A stretch of 36,581 bases of DNA from Oscillospiraceae bacterium. Lineage in GTDB: Bacteria; Bacillota; Clostridia; Oscillospirales; Oscillospiraceae. The stretch is from positions 1-36,581 of the forward strand of contig CACYYN010000027.1 in assembly GCA_902778665.1 (NCBI GenBank), written 5' to 3'. Under the pieces are notes generated by a model, which saw only the letters and a program-made list of their open reading frames with translations, did not search any database and was not told the DNA's origin. How positions within the stretch are numbered: the first letter of the stretch is position 1; each line of letters begins with the position of its first letter. The position numbers were made by a program, and so were the translations under genes. Of the stretch, positions 25,383-33,534 are shown piece by piece.

Positions 25383-26703
25383 ATCTGATACATGCTTCCG
25401 CAAAGCGTTCGGCCAGGGGAAGCTCTCCTCCAAAATGGATATGCGGAAAAGCCGCATACAGCGTCTCTCCCGTGAAACCGCATCGCCAGGACCGGCCGTC
25501 CGCCTTTTGTGCCAGCAGGTCTGTGCCGTTTTCGGTGCAGTCCCAGTAGTGAAACTCATGAGCGGGCACAGCTTCTCCCTTCCGAAAAAGCAGGGAATCG
25601 CTTTCACCGGAAAGAACCAGATACCCGAAACGCTGCAGAGTTCCGGTTTTCACTCCCGTGCCGGAAAACACACCGCACATGGGGCTGCTGTCCCCGTCGT
25701 TTCCCTCCAGGCACTGCTGCAGATAGAGAAAACCGCCGCACTCAGCCACCGTTGGCATGCCGCACGTAACCGCACTGCGGATGCTCTGCCGCATACCGGT
25801 GTTCGCGGCAAGCTGCTTTGCAAAAAGCTCCGGATACCCGCCGCAGAGATAAACTCCGTCCGCAGTTGACGGCAGTGCACCATCCCGCAAAGGGCTGAAG
25901 AACAGAAGTTCCGCTCCGGAACGCTGAAGAGCATCCAGATTATCTTCATAGAGGAAGCAGAAAGCCTCGTCCCGCGACACGGCTATAGCGCAATGCTTCT
26001 TCTGCGTCTTGTCAACCGGCTTAGAGCGCGCCGTCTCCGAAGAGAGTTGAATGAGCGCATCCATGTCCACACTCTGTTCCATTTGCCGGGCAAGCGTATC
26101 AAAAAGGGAACGCAGATCTGTGATTTCTCCCGCTGTGAAAAGCCCCAGATGACGGCTTGGCAGCTCTGCCTCCTTCATAGGCGGGAGAAAACCCAGTACC
26201 GGGAGGCCGGTTTCTCGCTCCAGCATCTGTGAAAGGCGTTCAGCAGCCGATGCCTTGCAGTTGTTGAGCAAAATTGCGGAGAGATAACTTTCTTCGCGAA
26301 ACTGAAGGAGGCCTTTCACCTGGGCAGCTGTCGTCAGGGCACTGCCCTGCGGCTTCAAAATCAGGATTGACGGGCAGTGAAGCGTATGGGCAACTGCCCA
26401 GGTGCTTGCCTCATCCGTAGCGTTGAGACCGTCATAATACCCCATAGCCCCTTCCAGCACGGCAAAATCCCCGCCGTTTCGGGAAAGGGTGCTTTGAACC
26501 CCGGACTCTCCCTGCAAAAACAGATCCAGATTCCGGGACGGAACGCCCAGAACCTCTTTATGGAACATCGGGTCAATATAATCCGGCCCGCATTTGAAGG
26601 CATGCACATCCATCCCGCGATTTTTCAGTGCGGTGAGGAGTGTGCAGGTAACCACCGTTTTCCCGGCTCCGCTGTGCATCGCTGTCAGGAGAATCTGCCT
26701 CAT
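25366..26703 (-). CDS. cbiA: Cobyrinate a,c-diamide synthase
   Basis: Glutamine-dependent amidotransferase that amidates the a and c side chains of cobyrinate, 445 aa. The ATP-binding N-terminus has TAMHSGAGKTVVTC and AFKCGPDYIDPMFH, then EGAMGYYDGL. The C-terminal glutaminase domain has its Cys nucleophile in VAECGGFLYLQ. HEFHYWDCTENG and the AAFPHIHFGG end are typical. The start overlaps the stop of cbiET by four bases. Confidence 0.95.
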   Translation of the reverse strand: MRQILLTAMHSGAGKTVVTCTLLTALKNRGMDVHAFKCGPDYIDPMFHKEVLGVPSRNLDLFLQGESGVQSTLSRNGGDFAVLEGAMGYYDGLNATDEASTWAVAHTLHCPSILILKPQGSALTTAAQVKGLLQFREESYLSAILLNNCKASAAERLSQMLERETGLPVLGFLPPMKEAELPSRHLGLFTAGEITDLRSLFDTLARQMEQSVDMDALIQLSSETARSKPVDKTQKKHCAIAVSRDEAFCFLYEDNLDALQRSGAELLFFSPLRDGALPSTADGVYLCGGYPELFAKQLAANTGMRQSIRSAVTCGMPTVAECGGFLYLQQCLEGNDGDSSPMCGVFSGTGVKTGTLQRFGYLVLSGESDSLLFRKGEAVPAHEFHYWDCTENGTDLLAQKADGRSWRCGFTGETLYAAFPHIHFGGELPLAERFAEACIRYADIR

Positions 26704-27881
26704 GGTCTTGCACCTGAAATCAGGAAGACGGGATTTAGTGCCGTCATCATGTGCATCCCTCCCGCCGTTCTGCTTCGGCTGGCAGTAAGCTGCAGGACTT
26801 CCGTCCGGTACCCGGCCTTTTCCAGGAAGGCTACGGCAGTGTGGAGAGTTTCCAGTGTAATGGCAGACACACAGATTTCAGCCTGGGGGCATTTTTCCCC
26901 AACCGAACCGAGTATTTCTCTCAGATGTCCGCCCGAGCCGCCGATAAACACCCGGTCTGCCGTCGGCAGACCTTCCAGAGCCTCCGGTGCCTGGCCACGG
27001 ATCAGCTTCAGATTCCAGGCGCCGAATTTTCTGCGATTTCTTTCCGCAAGCATCAGCGCCTCATCGTCCCTCTCAATGCCGTACACTGCTCCGGCACGTA
27101 AGGCAAGCTCAATCGATACGCTGCCCGTACCTGCACCGATATCCCAGCAGACGTCTTCCTCACCCACATTCAGAAGGCTGAGTGCAACCGCACGAATCTC
27201 CCGTTTGGTCATGGGTATTTTTTCCGCCCGCTCAAAATAATCATCCCGAATGCCTGGCCCCTGATCGGGAAAACGCGGGGCTTTTTCTGCCAGCAGCACA
27301 CTCAGCGAAGAGAACTTGAAGTTTACATAATCTTTTGCTGTTCCCCTGTGTATTTGCTCCTCTCCGGTGCCCAGATTCTCTCCGATGGTCACCGGGAGGT
27401 CATTGAGCCCCGCTTCGCAGAAAGCTGCACACAGCTCGGACGGTCCGGCAACCGATCCCGTAAGAAAGAAGGCAGGCTTCCCTTTGCATACCTCCCACAC
27501 CGGATTGCACACCCGGCCGTGGGAAGAACAGAGATTCCAGCTCTGCCAGTCGCGCCCGAGCCTGGCAGCGAACACCTGCAGGCTGGAGATACCGGGAATC
27601 ACGGTAACACGCTCCTCAGAAAGCAGCGGCAGAAGGCTTTTCGCGCCGGAATAAAACCCGCTGTCTCCTCCCAGCAGGACAGCAGCCGATTCACATTCGC
27701 TCTGCCGCAGAGCAGAGACAATTTCCTCCGGGCGGGTTGCAGAAACACAGTGCTTTCCTTTTCCGTGCTCTCTGATCATGCGTTCTGAACCGATGACTAG
27801 CTCTGCACGCGCTATTGCCTCGGCTGCTTCCGCTGTCAGTGTTTCCGCTCCGCAGCCGCATCCTACCAGACTCACCTTCAT
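26700..27881 (-). CDS. cbiET: Cobalt-precorrin-7 C5-methyltransferase / cobalt-precorrin-6B C15-methyltransferase fusion
   Basis: Fusion of CbiE and CbiT, 393 aa, equivalent to CobL. The N-terminal CbiE domain (about 1-200) has VSLVGCGCGAETLTAEAAEAI and LLGGDSGFYSGA. The C-terminal CbiT domain (about 205-393) starts near PGIRDDYFERAEKIPMTKREIRA and has the SAM-binding motif DIGAGTGSVSIELA and VFIGGSGGHLREIL. Together they methylate C5 and C15 and decarboxylate the C12 acetate. The frame is continuous through the junction. It overlaps both neighbours by four bases. Confidence 0.94.
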   Translation of the reverse strand: MKVSLVGCGCGAETLTAEAAEAIARAELVIGSERMIREHGKGKHCVSATRPEEIVSALRQSECESAAVLLGGDSGFYSGAKSLLPLLSEERVTVIPGISSLQVFAARLGRDWQSWNLCSSHGRVCNPVWEVCKGKPAFFLTGSVAGPSELCAAFCEAGLNDLPVTIGENLGTGEEQIHRGTAKDYVNFKFSSLSVLLAEKAPRFPDQGPGIRDDYFERAEKIPMTKREIRAVALSLLNVGEEDVCWDIGAGTGSVSIELALRAGAVYGIERDDEALMLAERNRRKFGAWNLKLIRGQAPEALEGLPTADRVFIGGSGGHLREILGSVGEKCPQAEICVSAITLETLHTAVAFLEKAGYRTEVLQLTASRSRTAGGMHMMTALNPVFLISGARP

Positions 27882-28639
27882 GCTTCGCTCCCTCCCTTCC
27901 GGAACATGGTGGAAAAGCCGGGATCATAGAGCCGGCTGCGTTCATACTCCCCGCAGAGGAAGTCCCCCACCAGAATCAGAGCAGTATTTCTGATGCCTTG
28001 CTTTTCTCCTTCCGATGCAAGTGTGCCCACCGTACAGTGTATCACCTGTTCCTCCGGCCAGCTGGCCTTATAGACAATACAAGCAGGCGTTTCTGAAGTA
28101 TACGCCCCTTTCAGCAGTTCCTCCTGCAGCTGAGGCAGCAACCCGGCAGAGAGGAAGACGGTCATAGAAGTACCGTGAGCCGAGAGAGAGGCTATTTCTT
28201 CCCGGACAGGAACCGGTGTACGGGATGCCATACGGGTCAGAATGACCGTCTGGCTGATCCCGGGCACGGTATATTCCGCCCCGACGGCCGCCGCCGCTGC
28301 ACAGAAGCTGGACACCCCGGGAACGATTTCATAGGGGATCCCCCGCTTCTCCAGAGCATCCGTCTGTTCCCGGATGGTGCTGTAGAGGGCAGTATCCCCC
28401 GTATGGAGGCGAACGGTCGTCTTGCCTTCCGCTTCGCCACTTTCTATCACGGAAATCACCTGCTCCAATGTCATAACAGCACTGTTATGGATGCTGCACC
28501 CTTCCCTGCAGAACGCAAGCAGCTCCGGATTGACAAGGCTGCCGGCATAAATCACCACATCGGCCTTCTGAAGAGCTCTCATCCCCCGCAGAGTAATCAG
28601 ATCCGGCGCCCCGGGACCGGCCCCCACAAAAATAACCAT
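27878..28639 (-). CDS. cbiF: Cobalt-precorrin-4 C11-methyltransferase
   Basis: First gene of the cobalamin operon. CbiF/CobM methylates C11. The start at ATG 28639 (MVIFVGAGPGAPDLITLRG) has AAAGGAACAGGG upstream and gives 253 aa; an in-frame ATG at 28678 lies within the attenuator hairpin and is unlikely. Family features are the SAM site GAGPGAPDL, LHTGDTALYSTIREQ and VPGVSSFCAAAAAVGAEYTVP, with the QTVILTR stretch. A cobalamin riboswitch and a terminator lie directly upstream, so expression of the whole operon should fall when B12 is plentiful. Confidence 0.95.
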   Translation of the reverse strand: MVIFVGAGPGAPDLITLRGMRALQKADVVIYAGSLVNPELLAFCREGCSIHNSAVMTLEQVISVIESGEAEGKTTVRLHTGDTALYSTIREQTDALEKRGIPYEIVPGVSSFCAAAAAVGAEYTVPGISQTVILTRMASRTPVPVREEIASLSAHGTSMTVFLSAGLLPQLQEELLKGAYTSETPACIVYKASWPEEQVIHCTVGTLASEGEKQGIRNTALILVGDFLCGEYERSRLYDPGFSTMFRKGGSEA

Positions 28640-28659
28640 GGATTCCCTGTTCCTTTCCT

Positions 28660-28700
28660 CAACAAAACAAAACGGCATGCTCCCGCTTAAAGAGCATGCC
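28660..28700 (-). terminator. Riboswitch-controlled attenuator before cbiF
   Basis: Read on the minus strand, GGCATGCTC (28700-28692) pairs perfectly with GAGCATGCC (28682-28674) across a 9-base loop and is followed by GTTTTGTTTTGTT. It lies between the cobalamin aptamer and the cbiF ribosome binding site. A second hairpin (AGATGCA/TGCATCT, 28706-28724) precedes it and could take part in the switch. Confidence 0.75.
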
Positions 28701-28764
28701 TCAACAGATGCATATCGTGCATCTGAGCCTCACGCCCCCGGTTCCGGCAGGAGCAGCGTTCTTC

Positions 28765-28868
28765 CCTCACGTATCTGACTTATCCCGAAAATACTTCCGG
28801 GCTTCACAGTGACCGACTCGCCGGGCTTCTCACCCGATTCCGTGTCCTGACCAAACAGGCAGAGAAAA
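28765..28868 (-). promoter_or_regulatory. Cobalamin riboswitch
   Basis: The minus strand carries the conserved core of the cobalamin aptamer. From 28847 to about 28805 it reads ACGGAATCGGGTGAGAAG, CCCGGCGAGTCGG and TCACTGTGA, which follow the consensus GGGAA..GGTGaaAatCC..GcGG..CCACTGT. A P7-type hairpin (CCCGGAAG..TTTCGGG) and the 3' B12 box AAGTCAGATAC (28781-28771) come next. A CCTG/CAGG hairpin fits the upstream arm. Outer boundaries are approximate, because I could not fold the RNA. It sits 130-230 bases upstream of cbiF and is followed by a terminator. Confidence 0.85.
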
Positions 28869-28879
28869 ACGATTATTCA

Positions 28880-28908
28880 ATTATAAGTTGACAGCTGACT
28901 GAGCTGAA
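28880..28908 (-). promoter_or_regulatory. Putative promoter of the cobalamin operon
   Basis: The minus strand has a perfect TATAAT (28885-28880) and, 17 bases upstream, a weak -35 TTCAGC (28908-28903). Transcription would start about ten bases before the aptamer. No strong terminator follows murC, so read-through from murC is also possible. Confidence 0.4.
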
Positions 28909-28912
28909 AAGA

Positions 28913-30286
28913 TCAGTCCTTCAGAAGGCTTTCTCCCGTTTTATAGACATCTCCCGCACCTACAGTCAGGATAATGTCTCCCGGGCGTGCAATTGCCCGG
29001 AGGGTATTCTCCAGCGTTTCCCGATCGGGATAGAAGGTGGCATTGGGGATTTTTTCCGCAAGAGAGGCGGAGGAGATCCCCAGGGTATTCTGTTCCCGGG
29101 CAGCATAAATTTCCATCAGCAGAAGCACATCGGGGCGCTTAAGCTGCTCCACAAAGTCATCAAACAGGGCTGCAGTTCTGGAATAGGTATGGGGCTGAAA
29201 AACCACAATGGACCGCTCATACTCCAGTTTATCCAGCGTGTCAAACAGGGCCTTAAGCTCACCGGGATGATGGGCATAGTCGTCATAGACATCCGCTCCG
29301 TTAAACTTGCCTTTGAACTCAAACCGCCGTCCTGCACCGTTGAATCCCGCCAGACCGTATTTCACGGCATTGGGCCGGATCCCAAGGCAGATGGAAGCCG
29401 CTGTGGCGGCCAGAGCGTTTTTTACATTGTGCACACCCGGCACATGCAGTGTAACCTCGGTAAACTTTCTTCCCTTGTAGTAAATGTCAAAGGTGGTATG
29501 GGTGCCTCTGTAGCGGATATTGCGGGCATAGACGTCTGCATTGTCTTCCATGCCGAAGGTCATAATCTTCCGTCGGATTCCCTTCAGGGCATCCATGGTG
29601 TTTTCATCATCGGCATTGGCAACCACTACGCCCCCATCCTCCGGAACCTTGGATGCAAAAATCCGGAAGCTCCGCTTCACCTCATCCAGATCCTTAAAGA
29701 AGTCCAGATGATCCGCTTCAATATTCAGCACAACCGCGACAGTCGGGTAGAAAGAAAGGAAAGAGTTATAATACTCACACGCTTCCATGATGATTGTGTT
29801 GCCGTGGCCGATTCTGTGCCCGGAATTGAGCAGCGGGAGCGTCCCTCCGATCATGACGGTGGGATCTTTTTCTGCTGCCATCAGAATATGAGTGCACATG
29901 GAGGTGGTGGTAGTCTTCCCATGTGTACCGGAAATGCAGAGAGCATTGTTATAGTCTCTGGAGATTGTCCCCCATGCCTGGGTACGTTCAAAAACCGGGA
30001 TGTCTTTCTCTCTTGCCGCAACAATCTCCGGGTTGTCGTCGTGCACTGCTGCCGTACGAACCACAAACTCCACATCATCGGTAATATTCTCCGCATGATG
30101 GCCCAGGATAATCGGAATGCCGAGCTCTCTCAGGTTTCGAACATTCTGACTTTCCACAGTATCGGACCCCGAGATATTCAATCCCATATCATATAAAACC
30201 TCTGCCAGGGAAGACATGGACACACCCCCGATTCCAATCAGGTGGCCCCTCCTCCCGGGAGACATATAGTTTTCAAAATCCGGCAT
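28913..30286 (-). CDS. murC: UDP-N-acetylmuramate--L-alanine ligase
   Basis: Cytoplasmic Mur ligase that adds L-Ala to UDP-MurNAc in peptidoglycan synthesis, 457 aa, normal length. The N-terminal nucleotide-binding domain has GIGGVSMSSLAEVL (MurC hallmark GIGGxGMS). The ATP P-loop is GTHGKTTTT (residues 120-128). EACEY and LNIEADHLDFF are in the central domain. The C-terminal domain has DDYAHHPGELKA and VVFQPHTYSR, diagnostic of MurC. The ribosome binding site CGGAG lies eight bases before the ATG, and a well-matched promoter is about 100 bases upstream. It is an essential gene, not functionally linked to its neighbours here. Confidence 0.96.
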   Translation of the reverse strand: MPDFENYMSPGRRGHLIGIGGVSMSSLAEVLYDMGLNISGSDTVESQNVRNLRELGIPIILGHHAENITDDVEFVVRTAAVHDDNPEIVAAREKDIPVFERTQAWGTISRDYNNALCISGTHGKTTTTSMCTHILMAAEKDPTVMIGGTLPLLNSGHRIGHGNTIIMEACEYYNSFLSFYPTVAVVLNIEADHLDFFKDLDEVKRSFRIFASKVPEDGGVVVANADDENTMDALKGIRRKIMTFGMEDNADVYARNIRYRGTHTTFDIYYKGRKFTEVTLHVPGVHNVKNALAATAASICLGIRPNAVKYGLAGFNGAGRRFEFKGKFNGADVYDDYAHHPGELKALFDTLDKLEYERSIVVFQPHTYSRTAALFDDFVEQLKRPDVLLLMEIYAAREQNTLGISSASLAEKIPNATFYPDRETLENTLRAIARPGDIILTVGAGDVYKTGESLLKD

Positions 30287-30331
30287 ACTTAATCTCCGTT
30301 TCCTGTCTTACAATCTTTCACAATTTGTTCC

Positions 30332-30360
30332 TTGATGAAACCCGCACGAGATGGTAGAAT
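30332..30360 (+). promoter_or_regulatory. Putative promoter of the cca operon
   Basis: TTGATG at 30332-30337 and TAGAAT at 30355-30360 are 17 bases apart. They face right, toward the gene starting at 30440. It overlaps head-on with the murC promoter. Confidence 0.5.
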
Positions 30361-30390
30361 AATAAAAACCTCCGCCGCGGAATTATGTTT

Positions 30391-30419
30391 ATTATAATCC
30401 CGGGAGAGGCCGATTGCAA
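30391..30419 (-). promoter_or_regulatory. Promoter of murC
   Basis: On the minus strand TTGCAA (30419-30414) and a perfect TATAAT (30396-30391) are separated by 17 bases. The predicted start is near 30384, leaving a leader of about 100 bases before murC. Confidence 0.65.
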
Positions 30420-30439
30420 GAACTTTTAGGTGAAGTATC

Positions 30440-31630
30440 ATGGTTGACATAACCCCGCCAAAATACGTCAGAAATGTATTAAGAATTCTTTCGTCCCACG
30501 GATATCCTGCCTGTGTTGTAGGTGGATGTGTAAGGGACATGTTTCTGCGTGTTCCCCCCAATGACTGGGATGTGGCAACTGCTGCCACACCGGAGGAAGT
30601 TATTTCTCTTTTTCCGGATTCTATCCCTACCGGCATCCGGCACGGCACAGTCACGGTGCGTTCCGGGTCACAGTTTGTAGAGGTTACCACCTTCCGGAAT
30701 GACGGGGAATATCTGGATCACCGCCACCCCAACCAGGTGAGTTTTGTAGGTGATCTGCACACAGATCTCGGAAGGCGCGATTTCACCATCAATGCCATTG
30801 CCGTCACGGCTGAAGGCGTTCTGGTTGACCCCTATCACGGCATTGACGATATCCGCGCCGGCATTATCCGCGCAGTGGGTGACCCTAAGCAGCGATTTGA
30901 AGAGGATGCCCTGCGCATGCTCCGGGCTTTCCGCTTCTCTTCCCGGCTCGGTTTTGAGATTGAAGAGAACACGTTTTACGCAATTCTGGCCAATGCCGGC
31001 CTCGCTTCCACCCTCTCTGCGGAAAGGGTAAGAGACGAAATTGAAAAAATCCTTCTCACGTCCAGCCCGGAGGCTCTTTACACCGTGATTGAAACCGGGC
31101 TGATCGACCGATATCTGAAAAAGCACCTCAGCCGGGATGACGGGCTGATGCGCATTGCCTCCATGCGAAAAAAAGCACTTCCCCGGTGGGCACTTTTTTC
31201 CGCAATTCTCCTGGCGGATGACTGCATATCGGACGTAGGGGACTTTTTGCGCACTCTGCGGCTGGACGGCAGAACCGTGCGATGCTGCAGCGATGCCTGT
31301 GCCCTGCTGATGAAAGCACCGCCTGAAAACGCCGTAGACTGGAAGCGCATTCTTAAGAAACTGGGTGTTGACAGTGTGGAATGTGCTGCCCTCTGTTGGG
31401 ACGCGCTTTACGGCGGAGGCTTTGAGGAGCAACTGAAGAAGGTGCTGAAGAGTGGGGAATGTTTTTCTCTGAAGTATCTCGCAGTAAACGGACATGACCT
31501 GGCCGAGCTCGGCATGAAAGGGAAACAGCTGGGAAAAATGCTGGACTTTCTTCTGGATTATGTAATAGAGTATCCGGACAACAACCGGCGTGAGTTGCTT
31601 CTCGCCCTCGCCGTATCCGGCGAGGAATAA
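30440..31630 (+). CDS. cca: CCA tRNA nucleotidyltransferase
   Basis: Class II nucleotidyltransferase that adds or repairs the CCA end of tRNA, 396 aa. The N-terminal catalytic head has VVGGCVRDMFL (GG at 28-29) and the metal-binding DWDVA (Asp42, Asp44). RRDFTINAIA, DIRAGIIRAVGDPKQRFEEDALRMLRAFRFSSRLGFEIE and ERVRDEIEKIL follow, all typical of the neck and body. The C-terminal part is a helical tail without an obvious HD motif. The ribosome binding site AGGTGA precedes the ATG. It is the first of four closely spaced genes. Confidence 0.95.
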   Translation: MVDITPPKYVRNVLRILSSHGYPACVVGGCVRDMFLRVPPNDWDVATAATPEEVISLFPDSIPTGIRHGTVTVRSGSQFVEVTTFRNDGEYLDHRHPNQVSFVGDLHTDLGRRDFTINAIAVTAEGVLVDPYHGIDDIRAGIIRAVGDPKQRFEEDALRMLRAFRFSSRLGFEIEENTFYAILANAGLASTLSAERVRDEIEKILLTSSPEALYTVIETGLIDRYLKKHLSRDDGLMRIASMRKKALPRWALFSAILLADDCISDVGDFLRTLRLDGRTVRCCSDACALLMKAPPENAVDWKRILKKLGVDSVECAALCWDALYGGGFEEQLKKVLKSGECFSLKYLAVNGHDLAELGMKGKQLGKMLDFLLDYVIEYPDNNRRELLLALAVSGEE

Positions 31631-31651
31631 AAGGAGCTGGAGGAATAGCGA

Positions 31652-32269
31652 ATGGACACAATGGAACAGCTCAGGCAGGAATGCTCCGACTGCCGCTTAT
31701 GTCGGCTGTGCGAAACAAGAACGAATCTTGTCTTCGGTGTCGGAAACGAGCACTCCGACATTGTTTTTGTGGGAGAGGGTCCCGGTGAAAAGGAAGATCT
31801 GCAGGGCATCCCCTTCGTCGGTCCCGCAGGCCAACTTCTTGACGTCATGCTGAAGCTGATCGGATTGAAGCGGGAGGATGTGTATATCTGCAATATTGTC
31901 AAATGCCGGCCGCCGCAGAACAGAGATCCTGCTCCGGAAGAGAGGGAAGCCTGCTCCGTCTGGCTGAAGCGGCAGATAGCCTGTATTGATCCAAAAATCA
32001 TCGTATGCCTGGGGAGAATATCAGCTACCTCCCTGATCAGCCCTTCCTTTCGCATCACGAGAGAACACGGACAGTGGTATGAAATCGAGGGGCGCAGAGT
32101 GATTGCCACCTACCACCCTTCCGCACTTTTACGTGACGTCTCAAAAAGGCCGGAAGCCTTTGCAGACTTTCGCGAAATCCGCACAGCCATGCGTTCTCTC
32201 GGACATGTGCTCGATCCTCTCGCCCTCACCTCTGATAATACTCAAAAAGATAAGGAAAACAGTTTATGA
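31652..32269 (+). CDS. Family 4 uracil-DNA glycosylase with [4Fe-4S] cluster
   Basis: Removes uracil from DNA in base excision repair; 205 aa. Motif A is GEGPGEKEDLQGIPFVGPAGQLL, and the C-terminal catalytic-loop motif is HPSALLR. The four cluster ligands are probably Cys14 and Cys17 (CSDCRLC), Cys85 (VKCRPP) and Cys101 (EACSVW), as in family 4 enzymes. Length is normal. GGAGCTGGAGG provides the ribosome binding site. It lies 21 bases after cca and overlaps the next gene by four bases (ATGA). Confidence 0.93.
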   Translation: MDTMEQLRQECSDCRLCRLCETRTNLVFGVGNEHSDIVFVGEGPGEKEDLQGIPFVGPAGQLLDVMLKLIGLKREDVYICNIVKCRPPQNRDPAPEEREACSVWLKRQIACIDPKIIVCLGRISATSLISPSFRITREHGQWYEIEGRRVIATYHPSALLRDVSKRPEAFADFREIRTAMRSLGHVLDPLALTSDNTQKDKENSL

Positions 32270-33534
32270 TTCGTTTTTACAACGGCAAAGTGCTTCGCTT
32301 TTCTCCTGATATGCGCATAACCGATGAAGAGGTCTGGACAGACGGAAAGGTGATCTCTTATGTCGGGCCCGTCCGGGACGATATGCCCGTTTTTGAACGG
32401 CAGATTGACCTGAAGGGCGATCTGCTGATGCCCGGGTTTAAAAATGCTCACACCCACACAGCTATGACATTTCTCCGTTCCATGGCTGACGGTATGGAGC
32501 TTCAGAGCTGGCTGAAAAAAATTGTCTGGCCCCGCGAGGCAAAACTGACGGATGATGCCGTCTATGCTCTCACGAAGCTGGGCATCATGGAGTATCTCTC
32601 TTCCGGCATCACTGCCAGCTTTGACATGTATGTGCATAACGAGGCCTATGCAAAGGCAAACGTGGATGCAGGCTTTCGGACGGTTATCTGCTCCGGTCTC
32701 AATAATTTTGATGCCGATCCGGAAAACATTGAGCGGGAGTATCTGCGCTTCAATCATTATCACGAGCTGGTTTCCTATATGCTTGGGATTCACGCCGAAT
32801 ACACCACGTCACTCGACAGGATGGAATATCTCTCCGATCTTGCAGCTAAATATCAGGCTCCCTGCTTCACACATCTCTGTGAGACAAAAGAAGAGGCGGA
32901 AGGCTGCATCAAACGTTACGGGATGTCCGCTCCCCTTCTGCTGGACAAGATCGGTTTTTATCGTTACGGCGGCGGCGGTTTTCACTGTTGCTACCTGACA
33001 GAAGAAGACATCCGTTATTTCGCCGATCACAATCTCTGGGCTGTGACATGCCCCGCATCCAACCTGAAGCTCGCCAGCGGAATTGCACCGGTGGAGCAGA
33101 TGCGCAAGGCCGGTGTGAAGCTGGCTATCGGAACGGACGGGGCCTCAAGCAACAACGCACTGGATATGTTCCGCGAGATGTATCTTGTCACAGCTCTGCA
33201 GAAGATTTACGAGGAGGATGCCTCTGCATGCCCGGCCTCCGAGGTGCTGAAAATGGCATGCGTCAACGGGGCACGCGCGATCGGGCTTCCTGATTGCGAC
33301 GATATTTCTGCAGGAAAGCTCGCTGACATCACCGTCATCAATCTGCGCCGCCCCAACATGCGTCCTCTCAACAATCTGACCGCCAACCTCGTCTATGCCG
33401 GAAGCAAAGAAAATGTTCGGCTTACCATGGTAAACGGAAAAATCCTGTATGAAAACGGAGAATTCTTTATCGGTGAAGATCCGGATGAAATCTACTGCGC
33501 TGCTGAAGAATTTGTAAGGAGCCTGGAAGCATGA
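32266..33534 (+). CDS. Amidohydrolase, MtaD-like (methylthioadenosine/S-adenosylhomocysteine deaminase family)
   Basis: Zinc-type amidohydrolase of 422 aa. Metal ligands are His62 and His64 in NAHTHTAM. Later metal or substrate residues are in THLCETKEEAE, FHCCYLTEEDI and IGTDGASSNNALDMF. PASNLKLASGIAPV is typical of the MtaD/SsnA/TrzN group. Family members deaminate S-adenosylhomocysteine, 5'-methylthioadenosine, 5'-deoxyadenosine or related purines; the exact substrate is not readable. The gene overlaps its neighbours by four bases on both sides. A link to the SAM use of the cobalamin methyltransferases is possible but not shown by the layout. Confidence 0.88.
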   Translation: MIRFYNGKVLRFSPDMRITDEEVWTDGKVISYVGPVRDDMPVFERQIDLKGDLLMPGFKNAHTHTAMTFLRSMADGMELQSWLKKIVWPREAKLTDDAVYALTKLGIMEYLSSGITASFDMYVHNEAYAKANVDAGFRTVICSGLNNFDADPENIEREYLRFNHYHELVSYMLGIHAEYTTSLDRMEYLSDLAAKYQAPCFTHLCETKEEAEGCIKRYGMSAPLLLDKIGFYRYGGGGFHCCYLTEEDIRYFADHNLWAVTCPASNLKLASGIAPVEQMRKAGVKLAIGTDGASSNNALDMFREMYLVTALQKIYEEDASACPASEVLKMACVNGARAIGLPDCDDISAGKLADITVINLRRPNMRPLNNLTANLVYAGSKENVRLTMVNGKILYENGEFFIGEDPDEIYCAAEEFVRSLEA

